Positions 23,194 to 34,941 of a DNA stretch of 64,000 nt are shown here, in pieces. Position 1 is the stretch's first letter. Each line of letters opens with the position of its first letter. A program made the translations under genes and the position numbers. The stretch spans positions 14,627,051 through 14,691,050 of the forward strand of contig OX637391.1 of assembly GCA_951799425.1 (NCBI GenBank). Direction: 5' to 3'. The notes beneath the pieces were generated by a model. The model was not told where the DNA came from. It made no database searches and saw nothing but the letters and a program-made list of their open reading frames with translations. Origin of the DNA: Ilex aquifolium. Taxonomy: Eukaryota; Streptophyta; Magnoliopsida; Aquifoliales; Aquifoliaceae.

Positions 23194-24040
23194 TGACGAA
23201 TCCAAATTTGACTGGGCCGAGCCCAATTTAAACGGACCAAGAAAGCCCAAAGAAAATCCCGGGGTGGAGTTGAACAGCCCAAATTACAGAGGGTATAAAG
23301 GGAAACCAAAATTACGGCTGCAAATCGATACGGAGTACAAAACCCAAGCCCATGGACCAAGGGGGCGCCGCCTATGGAGGCTGGCCACGCCCAAGTGGGC
23401 GTCGCCCATGGGGGCGCTTGCCTGGCCCTGGTCTCCTCCTCCTCCTTTGTCTCCTGACTCCATGAAGGCCTCCTCCGACTCAAGCCTAGCCCACTCCAAG
23501 CTTAGTCCAGCTCAGGACCTCCTCCGACGGAATAGGGACACGAGGGAGAAAATATCTGGATACACACCGGAGATCTAATCCTACCATAACTGTACCTACC
23601 AAAGTGGTAGAATCCTACCATAACTATACTTACCAAAACAATGGTGACCGCCTCAACTCACCGCCTTAGTAAACTTATATAATGTAAGCTCTCTCCACTT
23701 GGAGAGGGATCTCATACTCTACATACTACGCCTCCAAAACCCCTACACTCACCCTCATACACACTGCTCTCTCTCTCTCTCTCTCTCATAGAAGCACTGT
23801 AACTCCGGTATACACCGTCCGGTGACAATTATTCATTAATAAAGTATACCGGCCATCGCTGTCATTCCAGAGAGTGGACGTAGGTCATCCGAGACCGAAC
23901 CACTATAAATCCCTGTGTTGATTCTCTGTTTATAGTTTTGATTCATTGATTGTCATTGATTGCTCGTTAATTACTCGTTAATTGCATCACTATTCATACT
24001 TGACTGTTGATCTTGCGCAATACTAATTTGTGCATCATCA
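23194..24040 (+). repeat. 3' LTR of the gag-only element
   Basis: Matches 18492-19367 except for scattered substitutions, one missing GC-rich ~33-bp unit and a longer CT run. Confidence 0.93.
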
Positions 24041-24045
24041 CTTTT

Positions 24046-24430
24046 AATAAGAGAGAGAAAGAGAGAAGAAGAGTGATGCTGGGAATGGATTTGAAAGGTG
24101 GTGCTGGGAGAGGGTGAGCGAAAGAGAAAAGAAAGAAATTTATAAGAGAGAGAAAAGAGAGAAGAAGAGTGATGAATGCCTTGACTCAGGAGAGGGAGGA
24201 TAAGCTAAAAATTAAAGGGACAGACTTGGCACAAAAGGCGTGATAGAGAGCCTGATTAAGAATGGATTTGAAAGGTAAAGTGACTGGAGAGGTCAGATTT
24301 TTGAAAAAATTGTGGGTGAAAAATGATGAATTTGGGGGAAATGAGAGGGATATTAGTGGCCATCGGATGAATTAATTTGAGACCGTTAGATTTGTTTGTT
24401 GAAGCCGCCCTGTTTTATTATAGAAAGATA
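24046..24430 (-). other. GA-rich segment with a possible Helitron 5' end on the minus strand
   Basis: Read on the minus strand, 24428 downwards gives 'tctttctataataaaacagg', which resembles plant Helitron 5' ends. No matching CTRR hairpin end was found, so the call is weak. The rest is purine-rich (agagagaaagagaga twice) and non-coding. Confidence 0.3.
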
Positions 24431-25840
24431 TAAAATAGATAGAAATATAGAATAGATATGTGTGTGTATTTATGTGCGCGTGTGTGACACATGAATGGAA
24501 TTATGGAACGAAACCTCCCATCCCCTTTCTCTATTTACTGAGACCCCTTTCTCTATTTCATGTAAAATTTTATACGAATTCCTATAAATTCGTATTTAGC
24601 CTCCCTTGCATGCATTATATTTCAAACAGGAGTAATCTTCGGCTGTTAAATTCATTGGGTTCTGTTATAAAAGGAGATAATTGACACATGATCAACAAAA
24701 ATAAATTTGAGACAGACACAAATTGAATCCATCGCCACCATGAGTACTTCGGGTTGAAGTCCTCCGAATATCGAACTATGTTTTTTTGCATTTCTATTTT
24801 CATAGACACTTAGGATAAGATATCGTTTAATGTATTGTTGTAAAAAAATTCTTGCTTTTTTGTATTCTAAGTAATTCGGTTAAATATCATTTGTTTTTGC
24901 TTAAGCGTATGATCACATATATAATGGCATATGTTTCAACATATAAATACATCATTTATATACTAAGATTCGTAGAGCAGTCACAAAAAAGTTTATTTAC
25001 TGTCTCAAATATTATTTAAGACGGGCGTCTCAAATAGTTTTTGCAGCAGAAAATAACCCTTTTATGACAACACTACTGCCACGAAAAAAAGTTTATCTTT
25101 CAAAACACGATTTTTTGTGACGGTGAATACAATTGCCACAAAAAACTTGCTTTAAAAGGCCTTAATTCTTGTAGTGATCACATATATTCTCCTTTCATTC
25201 TATGTATCATGTTCCTATATTAGTTGGCAGGGAAGCTCAAAACATACTTCGATACAAACCCACTACTATATTTTCTTCAATTTTTGAGATGCAAATTTAT
25301 TAATTTAATTTTTTTTGGAATGTTTTGTTCTATATTTGAAAATTTTCTCTTATATTTCTTTTTGATTAATTTTGACTGTGTGAATTTTAAAGCGGACTTT
25401 GTTTGTGTTTTTTGGACCCAATAATTGTTCGATGTAGAATTTTTACTCTAATGTAGACATAAATAAAAGAAATTGTAATTTTTTAGAGGGTTTGAGAAGT
25501 CTTCCCTCCCCACCTGATTAATTTCTAGATTTGTTTGAATATTTAATTAACTACTTCTAATCAAATTATTTCATTTGATTTATGTACTACTTCCTCCATA
25601 TTTTATAACTACTCTCACTATCTTTTTAAACTATTTCAAATTTAAATTTGCACTCATTTTTTTTTCACTTTTTTCACATTTAACAAATAATTTTTTAATT
25701 TTTTACTACATAATTTTTCTATAATAGTAAAACAAGGTGATAGCGGGAAAAATGAATTACATATATCATATGGGGTGCACGCTAGTATATGATAGATTAT
25801 ACACTACATGTCCGATGGGCGGGCCGGACTTTGTCACTTA
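24431..25840. other. AT-rich non-coding end of duplication copy 2
   Basis: From about 24660 to 25470 this follows copy 1 (13540-16690) in order. Beyond 25470 it is AT-rich sequence with nothing recognisable. Confidence 0.5.
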
Positions 25841-26967
25841 GGGCCTGTTTAGTATGTGAGTTTGGGATAGGGGTGTCAAACGTGTCGGGTTAAACGGTTA
25901 TGTGTCGGGTTAAACAAGTGGAAAAATATTTAAATCCGTACACGACACGTTTAATAAATGAGTAAAAAATCTCGACACGAACACGACATGTTTAATAAAC
26001 GGTTAACACTACACGACTCGTTTAACCCGTTTAATTTTAAAAAAAAATATATCAACAAATTTTAATACACCACTTTTTTTACTGCTAATTGAATTTACCT
26101 CAAAAAAGAGGAATTTTTAGCCAAATTTTACATAAAAATCAGACTTGAAGGCTAAAAAAAAGGATAAGAGACCACTACCAAATAGACAAGGCAGCCCTTC
26201 CCATCTTCTCTCATTTGCCGATGTGGGACAAAAACAAAAGAGGTTGGTTTGCCTTTGTCATGAACTACTCTCAATCTCCTCTCATTTGTCTTTGAACTAC
26301 TACTTTACTTCTTTACTTTTTTTTTTGGCTAATTTTTTAAAATAATTATTAATTTATTATTATATTAATTTTATTTAAATGGGTAAACGTGTGATAAACG
26401 GTTTGACATGTCTCACCCGAACACGACCTGTTTATTAAACGTGTCTGACGGGTCAACCCGTTTACCACCAAAACTCGTTAAGATCTTACCCAAACCCGCT
26501 TAATTCGTATCGATTCATGTCGGTTAATCGCGTCGTGTCGAATTTTGACATACCTAGTTTGGGAGGGTTTTGGAACATGGTTTGGAGAATAAAACCCAAC
26601 AACCCCATGTTTGGTAAATGCATATTTAGTCTAGGGTTTAAAACCCAACCCGCATTAGGCTCGGGAATTAAACTCAAGTTCATGGGTTTCATATGTGGGT
26701 TAATGAGTTTAAGCTAGCAAATCACATTTATACCCCCATATATCTCATATACGTAAACAAACATGGATTTTGATTGAATTGGTTAAGAGGATAATAATCA
26801 TTTATATACAAATATATTATCATAATAGTTATATATTCGTGCGCATATCAAACATGGGTATGAACAACATTGAATGTTGAATCCCATCTTTAAATCTCAT
26901 TTTTGGATTTAAAAGGGTTTGAACAAGTTAATCCAAACTCCTCCCAAAAAATCAACCAAACAACCCC
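25841..26967. mobile_element. Tourist-like element, host of a nested hAT MITE
   Basis: Ends 'gggcctgttta' and the inverted 'ccaaacaacccc', flanked by tta (25838-25840) and ttg (26968-26970), consistent with a decayed 3-bp duplication. Removing the nested insertion (25868-26556 plus one target copy) leaves about 430 bp. Internal phrases such as 'ggttttggaac' and 'aaacccaa' fit a Tourist-like MITE. Confidence 0.6.
25868..26556. mobile_element. hAT-type MITE with perfect 8-bp target duplication
   Basis: Ends 'taggggtgtcaaa' and inverted 'ttttgacatаccta'-class sequence. The exact 8-bp duplication 'gtttggga' is at 25860-25867 and 26557-26564. The arms hold repeated 'cgtgtcggg', 'acacgac' and 'tttaataaacg' words as subterminal repeats. 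No coding capacity. Confidence 0.88.
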
Positions 26968-27810
26968 TTGTGGTATTTGTAGAGATGAATGTGTGTGTGA
27001 CGTTGGATTGCCTCTGGAATCCAACTTCCACAGCTTAGTCAAATGAAGGAGGCGCCTCCTTTGCTGACAGATTCACTCCTGGGTAGTTAGGAATATTCCA
27101 ACTTCCAACTACTAACTTTGCCCGATAATGGAGACAAAAACAATATATACCGGACGAACCAATCCAAAACTTGAATACCAATCTAAGTTCATTCAATTAG
27201 ATTGGAGAGAGAGAGAATTAATGCTTAAATATGAGTGGTGTGTTTTGGTTGACCAATTAAAATTTTTTTTTCACCCTTGCCCTTTGCCTTTTTTTTTTTT
27301 CCTAAAAAAATTATTTTGGTGTATTTTTAATATTATGAGTTGGATTTATGAGCTCAAACTATTTAAATTTATTTTTGACTGGGTTTAAATTTTTATAAGA
27401 CTTTGTTTGTGGTCTAAAATTTTATGAATCTAATTTCTTTTTATTTGAACTAATTATACACCTAAAAAATTTAGGATTTAAAAGTCAGATCTTGTAGGCG
27501 TTATGGTTAGACTAACGTGATAATTATTAGGGTATGTGTATGTGAGAGAGAGAAAACGGGGAAGGGGGTGCGGGTACGCATAATGACGTAGACGGTTTGG
27601 TGATGTAAAATAAGATTTTGTAATAGTAGATACCAAAAATCCTGATTTCTAATCTCAAATAATCCAACTATAGTTGATTCGGGATGACCCAAGAAAATTT
27701 GAAACTTAAAGCGACATTTATAAATGCGATTTGTAAATGATAATCAGAAAAGTTGTATGTGTGAGAGAGAGATGGAGTTTTGTTTGTGTTTAATTGGAGA
27801 TGTAACAGAA

Positions 27811-27852
<42 letters not shown>

Positions 27853-28153
27853 AGCAGAGTTTTGCTTTTACTGCATTGAGTTTTGACCGTTGCAACACAA
27901 TGTGTGAGTTATATTTTTGGGTCCAACTATTGAATCTTAAATCTAGTTGTTAGGTGATACATTTATTTAGAATATTTGTGGAGTTTATATTGTCATGGGG
28001 CCTTTTTTGTAGTTCGGGCCTACAACTCCCACTTTTTTCTATGGGTCATTGGGAGGCCGGTACCTCCCAAAAAACTTAATAGGATAAAAGTACACTTTTT
28101 AAAATAATTGGGATAGAAGTACATGTGCTACAAAAAAGTCATAAAAGCCCTTT
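26968..28153. other. Intergenic with GA and GT microsatellites
   Basis: No gene seen. Simple repeats lie at about 27540-27555 (GA) and 27811-27852 (GT then GA). A GC-moderate stretch around 27040-27070 (aaggaggcgcctcctt, a 16-bp palindrome) stands out but has no recognisable context. Confidence 0.5.
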
Positions 28154-28261
28154 TACCCCTACCATAAATAGTGCATACCTAATTGAATGTGAGACTTTCA
28201 AGATTAGAATGTGAGACTTTCAAGATTCCTTTTGATATTTGTGTATCATTTGAATTTTGAA

Positions 28262-28302
<41 letters not shown>

Positions 28303-28686
28303 CGTCATGCAAACAGTGTCACCAAAGAGAGAAACGATATAAATTGTCATGCAAACAGCGTCACCAAAGAGAGACACGATATAATGACAATGGGGGTTCA
28401 ATCAGTGGCATCATGGCATTTTTTCGATTCCCTCTTTAGGTGCAACTCTTTGAGTGGACAAAATATATATTGTCATCATTTAGGTACAATCTACTATTGT
28501 CACTCTTTACTGATACTGTTTGGGCACTATGAAGGGGCATTCCATGATGCCACTGATTGGACCCCCATTGTCATTATAACGTGTCTCTCTTTGGTAACAC
28601 TGTTTGCATGACAATTTATATCGTGTCTCTCTTTGGTGACACTGTTTGCATGACGATTTATATCGTGTCTCTCTTTTTCGACTCCC

Positions 28687-28727
<41 letters not shown>

Positions 28728-28842
28728 ATGAAATTTCAAAATTCAAATGATACACAAATATCAAAAGGAATCTTGAAAGTCTCACATTCTAATCTTGAAA
28801 GTCTCACATTCAATTAAGTATGCACTATTTATGATAGGGGTA
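28154..28842. repeat. Large inverted repeat able to form a long RNA hairpin
   Basis: The left arm (28154-28420) and right arm (28533-28842) are reverse complements with few differences, around a ~110-bp loop. Each arm holds two tandem ~42-bp units with 'gtcatgcaaacag' and 'caccaaagagaga'. The AT microsatellite in the left arm (28268-28299) is a mixed TA/TG tract in the right arm (28687-28730). It is most likely a foldback or MULE-type MITE. No target duplication was identified. Confidence 0.85.
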
Positions 28843-30360
28843 ATTATGAAATACAATTTAGAAAGAATTTGAAAATGTTTTAAAATGTGTACTTATTGAC
28901 AACTATTTAATGAAAAAGAGGACTTAAAAGAGGATAAGTTTGGAGGTGGTACTTAAAGCCAAATAAGTTTTGAAAAAGGTACTCACATCCCATTATCTCT
29001 TTTTCTATTACACTGTTGAGCCGGCCATGAGTTGATTGAATGCTTCATGGAATTTTCCAAAATGAAAAGTTAAATACAAAATGACAGCTGAAGCCAATTG
29101 TAGGTTATGATCTCTTTAACTTATCATTAATCGTCAAAGGTAGGCACCTCTCAAATTACTAAAATAATTGGAGAATTTTTCATTAATTTGACTATTGAAG
29201 AAGACTCATCCACCTCACCAAATTCAAATTATTTTAAAATTTTAAAATTCAAGTTGCTTCTTGATAAGATAATATTAGTTGAGTGAAAAATTCCTCACTA
29301 TTCCAAAGCAATTACAAGATGACCTAATTGTTTGAAAATTGGAAGGAGATGAACCCTAATCAGTAATCGTTGAATGCTAAGTGAAGGCGAATCCCTTTTT
29401 GGTAATTTTTGGCTTTTTTTTTAATCAGATTATATGATGGGTCATTCATTTGTTTTATAAGTTTCAACGATTAATATTTATGTATTCTAATTAATACAGA
29501 GTTAAGTTATTTGAACCAAATTTGAAATCCAAATTTAACGATCAAGTTAGCTAACTAGTGTTATTCGATAAGTCCCAAAATCGAATGGGATTCAATTTTA
29601 AATAATCTAAAACACCTATCACTTAATATGAACTAAATTTAAATAAGAAAAATGTTACATAATTCAAATGAAAATAAAACATTGTAATCTAAATGCATAT
29701 TATTCCTTGGACGAATGATTCCTATTGAAAAAGTTGATAAAACTTATTCATGCAAGGGATGATATGCATTTAAATTATAATTTTTTAGGTTCTATTTAAG
29801 GTATGTAGCATTGCTCATCTAACAATCAAATTTAATGATCAATTTAGGGATGTCATTATAAATATATAATGACACAAACATGACATGAAATTAGAGGGTT
29901 TAAGTCTATCTTAAGCTCACTCATTTCGTAAACGAGTAGACACGATACGATACGATATGATTAATAAATAAATTAAATATAAGTGAAATCAATTAAAATA
30001 AATACTTGACATGACTCATTTATATATTGATTATAGATTATTTATACACGATATAAATTTAATATAATATGATTCATTAGACACTAATTAATAACCGAAT
30101 CAATTATGTGTAACACAAACCAATTAAAATTAGATACGAAACCGTATGACCGATACGATTGAGACTTGAGAGGCCTGGCATATGAATACGCATTCGGCTG
30201 GAGTCAAATTTAACGTCTATCTTTCTAGAAATCTCTCTTTTTCGAAAGCTCGGAGATGGTGGGAAAGAGTCCCAAGCAGCGCGTGATTCGTACCAAATTA
30301 AATACAACTTCAGACCTTTTTTCAATTAATTTTTGCAGTTTCCTTGTGACTTTGAGACTG
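28843..30360. other. AT-rich upstream region of the CAR gene
   Basis: No gene. Around 29850-30160 are words such as 'gatgtcattataa' and 'cacgatacgata' that resemble worn hAT MITE ends. The ends do not pair well enough to call an element. Confidence 0.4.
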
Positions 30361-30368
30361 TTAAGGTG

Positions 30369-30376
30369 TATAAAAG
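30369..30376 (+). promoter_or_regulatory. Probable TATA box of the CAR gene
   Basis: 'tataaaag' lies 156 bp before the start codon. Transcription would then begin near 30400, giving a ~125-nt leader with a CT-rich stretch (30410-30432), a common plant arrangement. Inferred from position only. Confidence 0.5.
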
Positions 30377-30524
30377 CACCATTAGACGTTAGACCTTGGC
30401 ATCAACCAACTCTCTCTCTCTCTGTCTCTCTCCTCAAAGACCCTTCTTCTTCATAATTGATCTTCTCTATTCACTTCATTCATTGATTCATTCTTTTTGT
30501 CTGTCTGATACTTTAAAATCTCCG

Positions 30525-32464
30525 ATGGAACACTTGTTGGGTCTTCTCAGAATTCATGTCCACAGAGGGGTAAACCTTGCTGTCAGAGATCTCAAGAGCA
30601 GCGACCCTTACGTTATTGTTAGATTGGGGAAACAGGTAATGTCTTGCTCTTCTACATAATTTCAGCTCTGGGGTTCATTTCTTTGTTGAATTCTTAGATT
30701 GATTCAATAGTTCTGAGCTTGGCTAGAGAAAATTTGATGTAATCTGAGTGGGATTTATTTCTTTGAATATGTCGTGATTTGACTGTTAAAAAACTTCAAT
30801 CTTCTCTGACTTAAAGGTCGATCAAACCAAGAAAATTAAACCATCCAATTCTTCTTCTTCTTGATCTGTTTTTTCTTTCTTGCTTTTCTAGCTGAACTTT
30901 ACTTCAGCAGATGTATGTATGCATGTCTGACTTTCCGCTTGTGTTAGTCATGTTGTTTACTTTTGGTTTGGGGAAAACTATACTATACCAGCTTTATTTT
31001 CACCCCTAATTTTACTCTTCCCTTTTCTTCTTCCCCTCCTTTCCTCTTGGAAAATATTTGCCTATTTCTTTGTTGGACCTCTCTCTCTCTCTCTCAAAGG
31101 GACTCTGGTAGACTTCTAAGGATACTCTGTTTGCAGGGATAATAAATATATCCCTATCTTTTCTCCCGTTGACTTTCCAAGTTATTATATTTTTCTCACG
31201 AAATGCCAGAAAGAGTTGAATTTGAAAGGAATTTATGTATGAACAATGTTATTGATACCTAATTTAGCAGCGTAAAATATTGTGATTTTTGGATTAGCAA
31301 TGAGTCATAACTTCGAATGAAGTCGAGTATCAATTTCTATAAGCCCTTAGATTTCTAAATTAGGTCTTCAAATTAAGAACGACCAGCATTATTTTCCATG
31401 TGGAATTCATATTCACCAAGGGTGAAATGCTTGCATACAACATTTGAAGCTTCCATTTGTTATTTTTTGCTAATATTAATCAACGTGATACTTGAACAGA
31501 AAGTAAAGACTCGTGTGATAAAGAGGAATCTCAATCCGGAGTGGAATGAAGATCTGACACTCTCTGTTTCAGACCCAAATACTCCAATCAAGCTAGTAAG
31601 TATTTCGTAACTGGTTCTGGTTCAATTGAATTATACGAGAATAGCATGTAGCCTATACATAGTGTCTCATAGTATAGAAAGATTAGGGGAAAGATATGGA
31701 GTTGCTTGATTCAGTTAATGAGTACCTCAGTAGCTAGGATGAGAAGGGAAATGATCGATTAATCCCTTTCCGGATTCAGCATTAAAGATGATTTGAGAAC
31801 TAATGAGATCCTCTACATCTCGGACTTTTCCTCTTAGGAAGTCCTATAAACTAAATCAATAAAGGAAATGGAATAGAAGGCATTGAAGTTCTCGTCAGTA
31901 TCAATTCAAAAAGCTTGAGATAACCCCATGTTTATCAAATGCTATATGTTCATTTGCTGCATAGCGCTTGTGGAAATCTTCCAAATTGTATGGAGTTATA
32001 GACCACTAAAAACAACTACTTCACATGAATAACTCCTATAATTAATCAGCCTCATATAACATCTAAAATGAAGGGATTGAAAAAATAATATCAATCTGTA
32101 TCGAGCCTTTGACAATCCTTGAGTGACATAAATGATTCATGTACCATTTTATTCTTCCTACTTGCAGATGGTGTACGACAGGGATACATTCACGCCCGAT
32201 GACAAAATGGGAGATGCAGAGTTTGACCTTAAACCATTCGTAGAAGCTGTGAAGATGCACTCGCAAGACCTCCCTAATGAAACCATAATCACAAAAATTA
32301 AACCAAGCCGGGAAAACTGCCTAGCTGAGGAAAGCTGTATTATCTGGGCAAACGGCAAAGTTGTCCAAACTTTGGTCCTGAGACTGCGAAATGTCGAGCG
32401 AGGTGAAGTAGAAATCCAGCTGCAGTGGATTGATATTCCAGGTTCTAGAGGTCTGTCCATGTAA
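30525..32464 (+). CDS. C2-domain ABA-related (CAR) protein, three exons
   Basis: Exons 30525-30635, 31500-31595 and 32168-32464 join in phase 0 with GT-AG introns into a 167-aa protein, the usual CAR length. The start MEHLLGLLRI is the typical CAR N-terminus. The single C2 domain covers most of the chain. Calcium-site aspartates appear as D22 and D27 (RDLKSSDPYV) and D73, D75 and D81 (YDRDTFTPDDKMGD). NPEWNE and the CAR-specific C-terminal part (CIIWANGKVVQ to QWIDIPG) follow. In this family the protein binds membrane phospholipids with calcium and brings PYR/PYL abscisic-acid receptors to the membrane; some members act with small GTPases. No signal peptide or membrane segment. There is no stop or frameshift, and splice sites are canonical, so it looks functional. 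It is the only confident host gene here, between a hairpin repeat upstream and a MITE ~480 bp downstream. Which CAR member it is cannot be told. Confidence 0.95.
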
Positions 32465-32946
32465 TGTGCCTGGCCTGTTTATCGCTGGGCGTGATGTACA
32501 GAGTTTTGGTTTGTCATAGACACCAACACCAACTGAGCATTTCACCTAGTTTCCTTTTCATATACATGAAGAACAGAGTGTTGATTATTATATGGTATTT
32601 TTCTCACAAGTATTGATTTCAATAATATGGCTGTATGTAAAGAGGCTGAGACATTCTTTCATTCTTTGAATCATGTTCTATCATGGCAATGTTTTTTTAC
32701 GCTAAAACTCAGGGCACGAGGCTCCATTCACTACGGGTTTTGGATAGTTCAGATGTACAAAATCTTATGTGGAGAAATTATTTTTATAACTCGACCTAGT
32801 GATATATTGGTTATAATAAAGCGACCTTATGGATCGGTCAAGATTCCCCCTTATGGAATCTCGCAAAAACATTCACAAATTTCCCAACCATGGCGAATTG
32901 AAGAGTGTTGTGGTGGATATTCACCAATCACTGAATAACCCTTTCG
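32465..32946 (+). other. 3' untranslated region and downstream flank of the CAR gene
   Basis: 'aataat' near 32621 is a possible polyadenylation signal, so the 3' UTR is probably 150-200 nt. No other gene is seen up to the MITE at 32947. Confidence 0.45.
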
Positions 32947-33436
32947 GAGTGTGTTTGGTTTAAGCATTAGGAAGGATCGGATTGGACAAACACGTCCATT
33001 CCATGTCAATTCATCCGACTCTTGAACTAATTATAGTGATAATGCATCCTCATCTCATGTTTGGTTCAAATATTAAAAATTAGTGAACTCCACATTTATC
33101 CCATCAATACTTTATTTGGAGAAGTATTGAATGATGGTATACACACTAAAGAATTCTTAAGTTAAAGATTGATATTTATATCATAGAGGTTCTTGAGGGT
33201 AAAAATATCTTTTATCCAAATACATTCCAATCGGATTATTTAAACCCACTAAAAAGGTGGGTTTATTTAAGAGGCTGTTGGTGGTATTAAATTCACTATT
33301 AATCTAAGTCGGTATTATTTTTAGGTGATAATACCTAGCTGAAAACATGTATCTAAACATTGGTATAAAAGGGATAAGGGGGGCTCAACATTATGTTTTT
33401 TAATTTCTCTTTCCTAATACCTAAGCAAACACACCC
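32947..33436. mobile_element. Tourist-like MITE just 3' of the CAR gene
   Basis: Ends 'gagtgtgtttggttt' and inverted 'gcaaacacaccc', with flanks tcg (32944-32946) and ttg (33437-33439) differing by one base. About 490 bp, non-coding, with internal 'gatattaaa' words. Confidence 0.6.
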
Positions 33437-33490
33437 TTGGATAACTAATTAGAGTTTACGTGCAGGGCCGACCCAACAGTATTAAAATAA

Positions 33491-34302
33491 GGAAAATTTG
33501 GAGGGCGGTCCCCCTATATGTACTTGTTTGGACTTAAGTCTAATAAAGAAACTTATTTGTTATGAAATCTATTTTTTGTTAATTTTACCCGACTATCCCT
33601 TCCCTTTAGAAGTGAAGTAAAATTAAAAATTAAAAATTACTAAATTTTAGGAACATGTTCAACAAAAATAGTAACATGCTTAACAAAAACAGTAACATGC
33701 TCAACAAAAAAAAAAATGGAACATTGAACAAAATTGAAAATAAAAATAGTAGCATACAAACTCATAACTAGAGGAAAAAGCCTCCAAGTTTTCAAAATTT
33801 TCATTGTTTTTTGCATTCCTAATTTCAAAATGCAATTCATTATTATTAAATTAAATGATATATGTTTCAATTTTTTGGATCTTTTGTTGTGCAATACAAT
33901 CGAAAAATGCTTGATTGTATTACCTGTGGGAAAAAAGTTGATATCACTATGAGGGAAAAATAAAATTATTTTTACATATTCGATGTCTTGAAATTCACAA
34001 GTGGTGATGAGTCCTAATTCAACTGACGATTATGCGTTACTACTCTAAATAATATAATTTTTCGATTTGTAGACCATATTTTGTGAAAAGTAAGGGAAAA
34101 TTATTGTTACTGTGAAGGAAAAAAACATTTCATTGATGTTACTGTGTAAAAAATATCTCGTTAATGTTACTATACAACATATATCCTCTTGAGTTTTGTT
34201 AAAGTCGTTGAGTTACTGTGCATAAAAATTTGATATTACATTACGACTTGCAATTGTTATTGTGAAGGTTTGCATTTGTTATTTAATGAGAGGATCTTCT
34301 TC

Positions 34303-34348
<46 letters not shown>

Positions 34349-34607
34349 AAATTTGATTTTCAATTTAGGAGTAAATTAAGAGATAAAAATTTTTAATTTA
34401 AGAAATTAATTTAAAACTACTTTCAAGATCTTTAAGGTTTCTATAATTAAACACAATAACACTATTAAGAATATTTTTGGGATTTAAAAAAATAGTGGAC
34501 TTAAGTACTTTTTAGTAAGATAAAAATGGATTTATCACCAAATAAGTTTCCTTGAAAGACTCAAATCATTATAAGTCCATTCAGGAGGACTCAGCCCCAA
34601 TTTTTAC
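33491..34607. mobile_element. MULE-type MITE, same family as 2597-3606
   Basis: Ends 'ggaaaatttggagg' and 'ccaatttttac'. Flanks 'ttaaaataa' (33482-33490) and 'taaaaataa' (34608-34616) match at eight of nine bases. It shares with 2597-3606 the segment 'cggtccccctatatg', the 'ttatttgttatgaaatc' block and the 'gtaacatgctcaac' repeats. A GA microsatellite lies at 34307-34345. Confidence 0.75.
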
Positions 34608-34941
34608 TAAAAATAAAGTCTGGATTTAGGCCTCAAATTTTTAGAAGGCCTCATAATTTTAGATACATTATTAGCCCACAAAAAATTTAAATCCATTAAA
34701 TTTTAAGCCCTAAAAAAAGTCCCATAAACTTAAGTCCAATCAAAATTTTTATTGCAATAATTTAGGCCCATGATTCAATCCATAACATTAGAAATCTAAA
34801 AATCAGAATTTTTTATAAAAAAAAGTTCTCAAAAGTCAATTCATATTTACCTTCTCTCTCTCTCTCTCTCCAGTGAAAAATAAAAGTAAAAGCTGAAACC
34901 TCTTTCTCGACTACACTAGTACATTCTTTTTCTGTGTCTCG

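Larger units (their letters stand above)
18492..24040 (+). mobile_element. Non-autonomous gag-only LTR retrotransposon (Ty3/gypsy, Tat-like Gag)
   Basis: LTRs of 876 and 847 bp, a perfect 5-bp target duplication 'ctttt' (18487-18491 and 24041-24045), a primer-binding site and a polypurine tract define a 5549-bp element. It encodes only Gag; no protease, reverse transcriptase, RNase H or integrase is visible. The LTRs are very similar apart from one ~33-bp unit missing from the 3' copy, so it is fairly young. It would depend on enzymes of a related autonomous element. The Tat-type element at 39825 shares the primer-binding site class and Gag type. Confidence 0.92.
16835..25470. repeat. Tandem segmental duplication, copy 2 (interrupted by insertions)
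   Basis: Partner of 4540-16690, same orientation, directly downstream. It lacks the Copia, the hAT MITE and the MULE MITEs found in copy 1. It carries instead a small MITE (17438-17775) and the gag-only LTR element (18492-24040). It serves as the empty-site reference for copy 1 insertions and vice versa. Nothing coding is conserved between copies. The ends are approximate. Confidence 0.75.

Noticed and set aside
32627..32938. Open frame just after the CAR gene as a separate gene
   Set aside because: It overlaps the probable 3' UTR and has no recognisable domain or codon bias.
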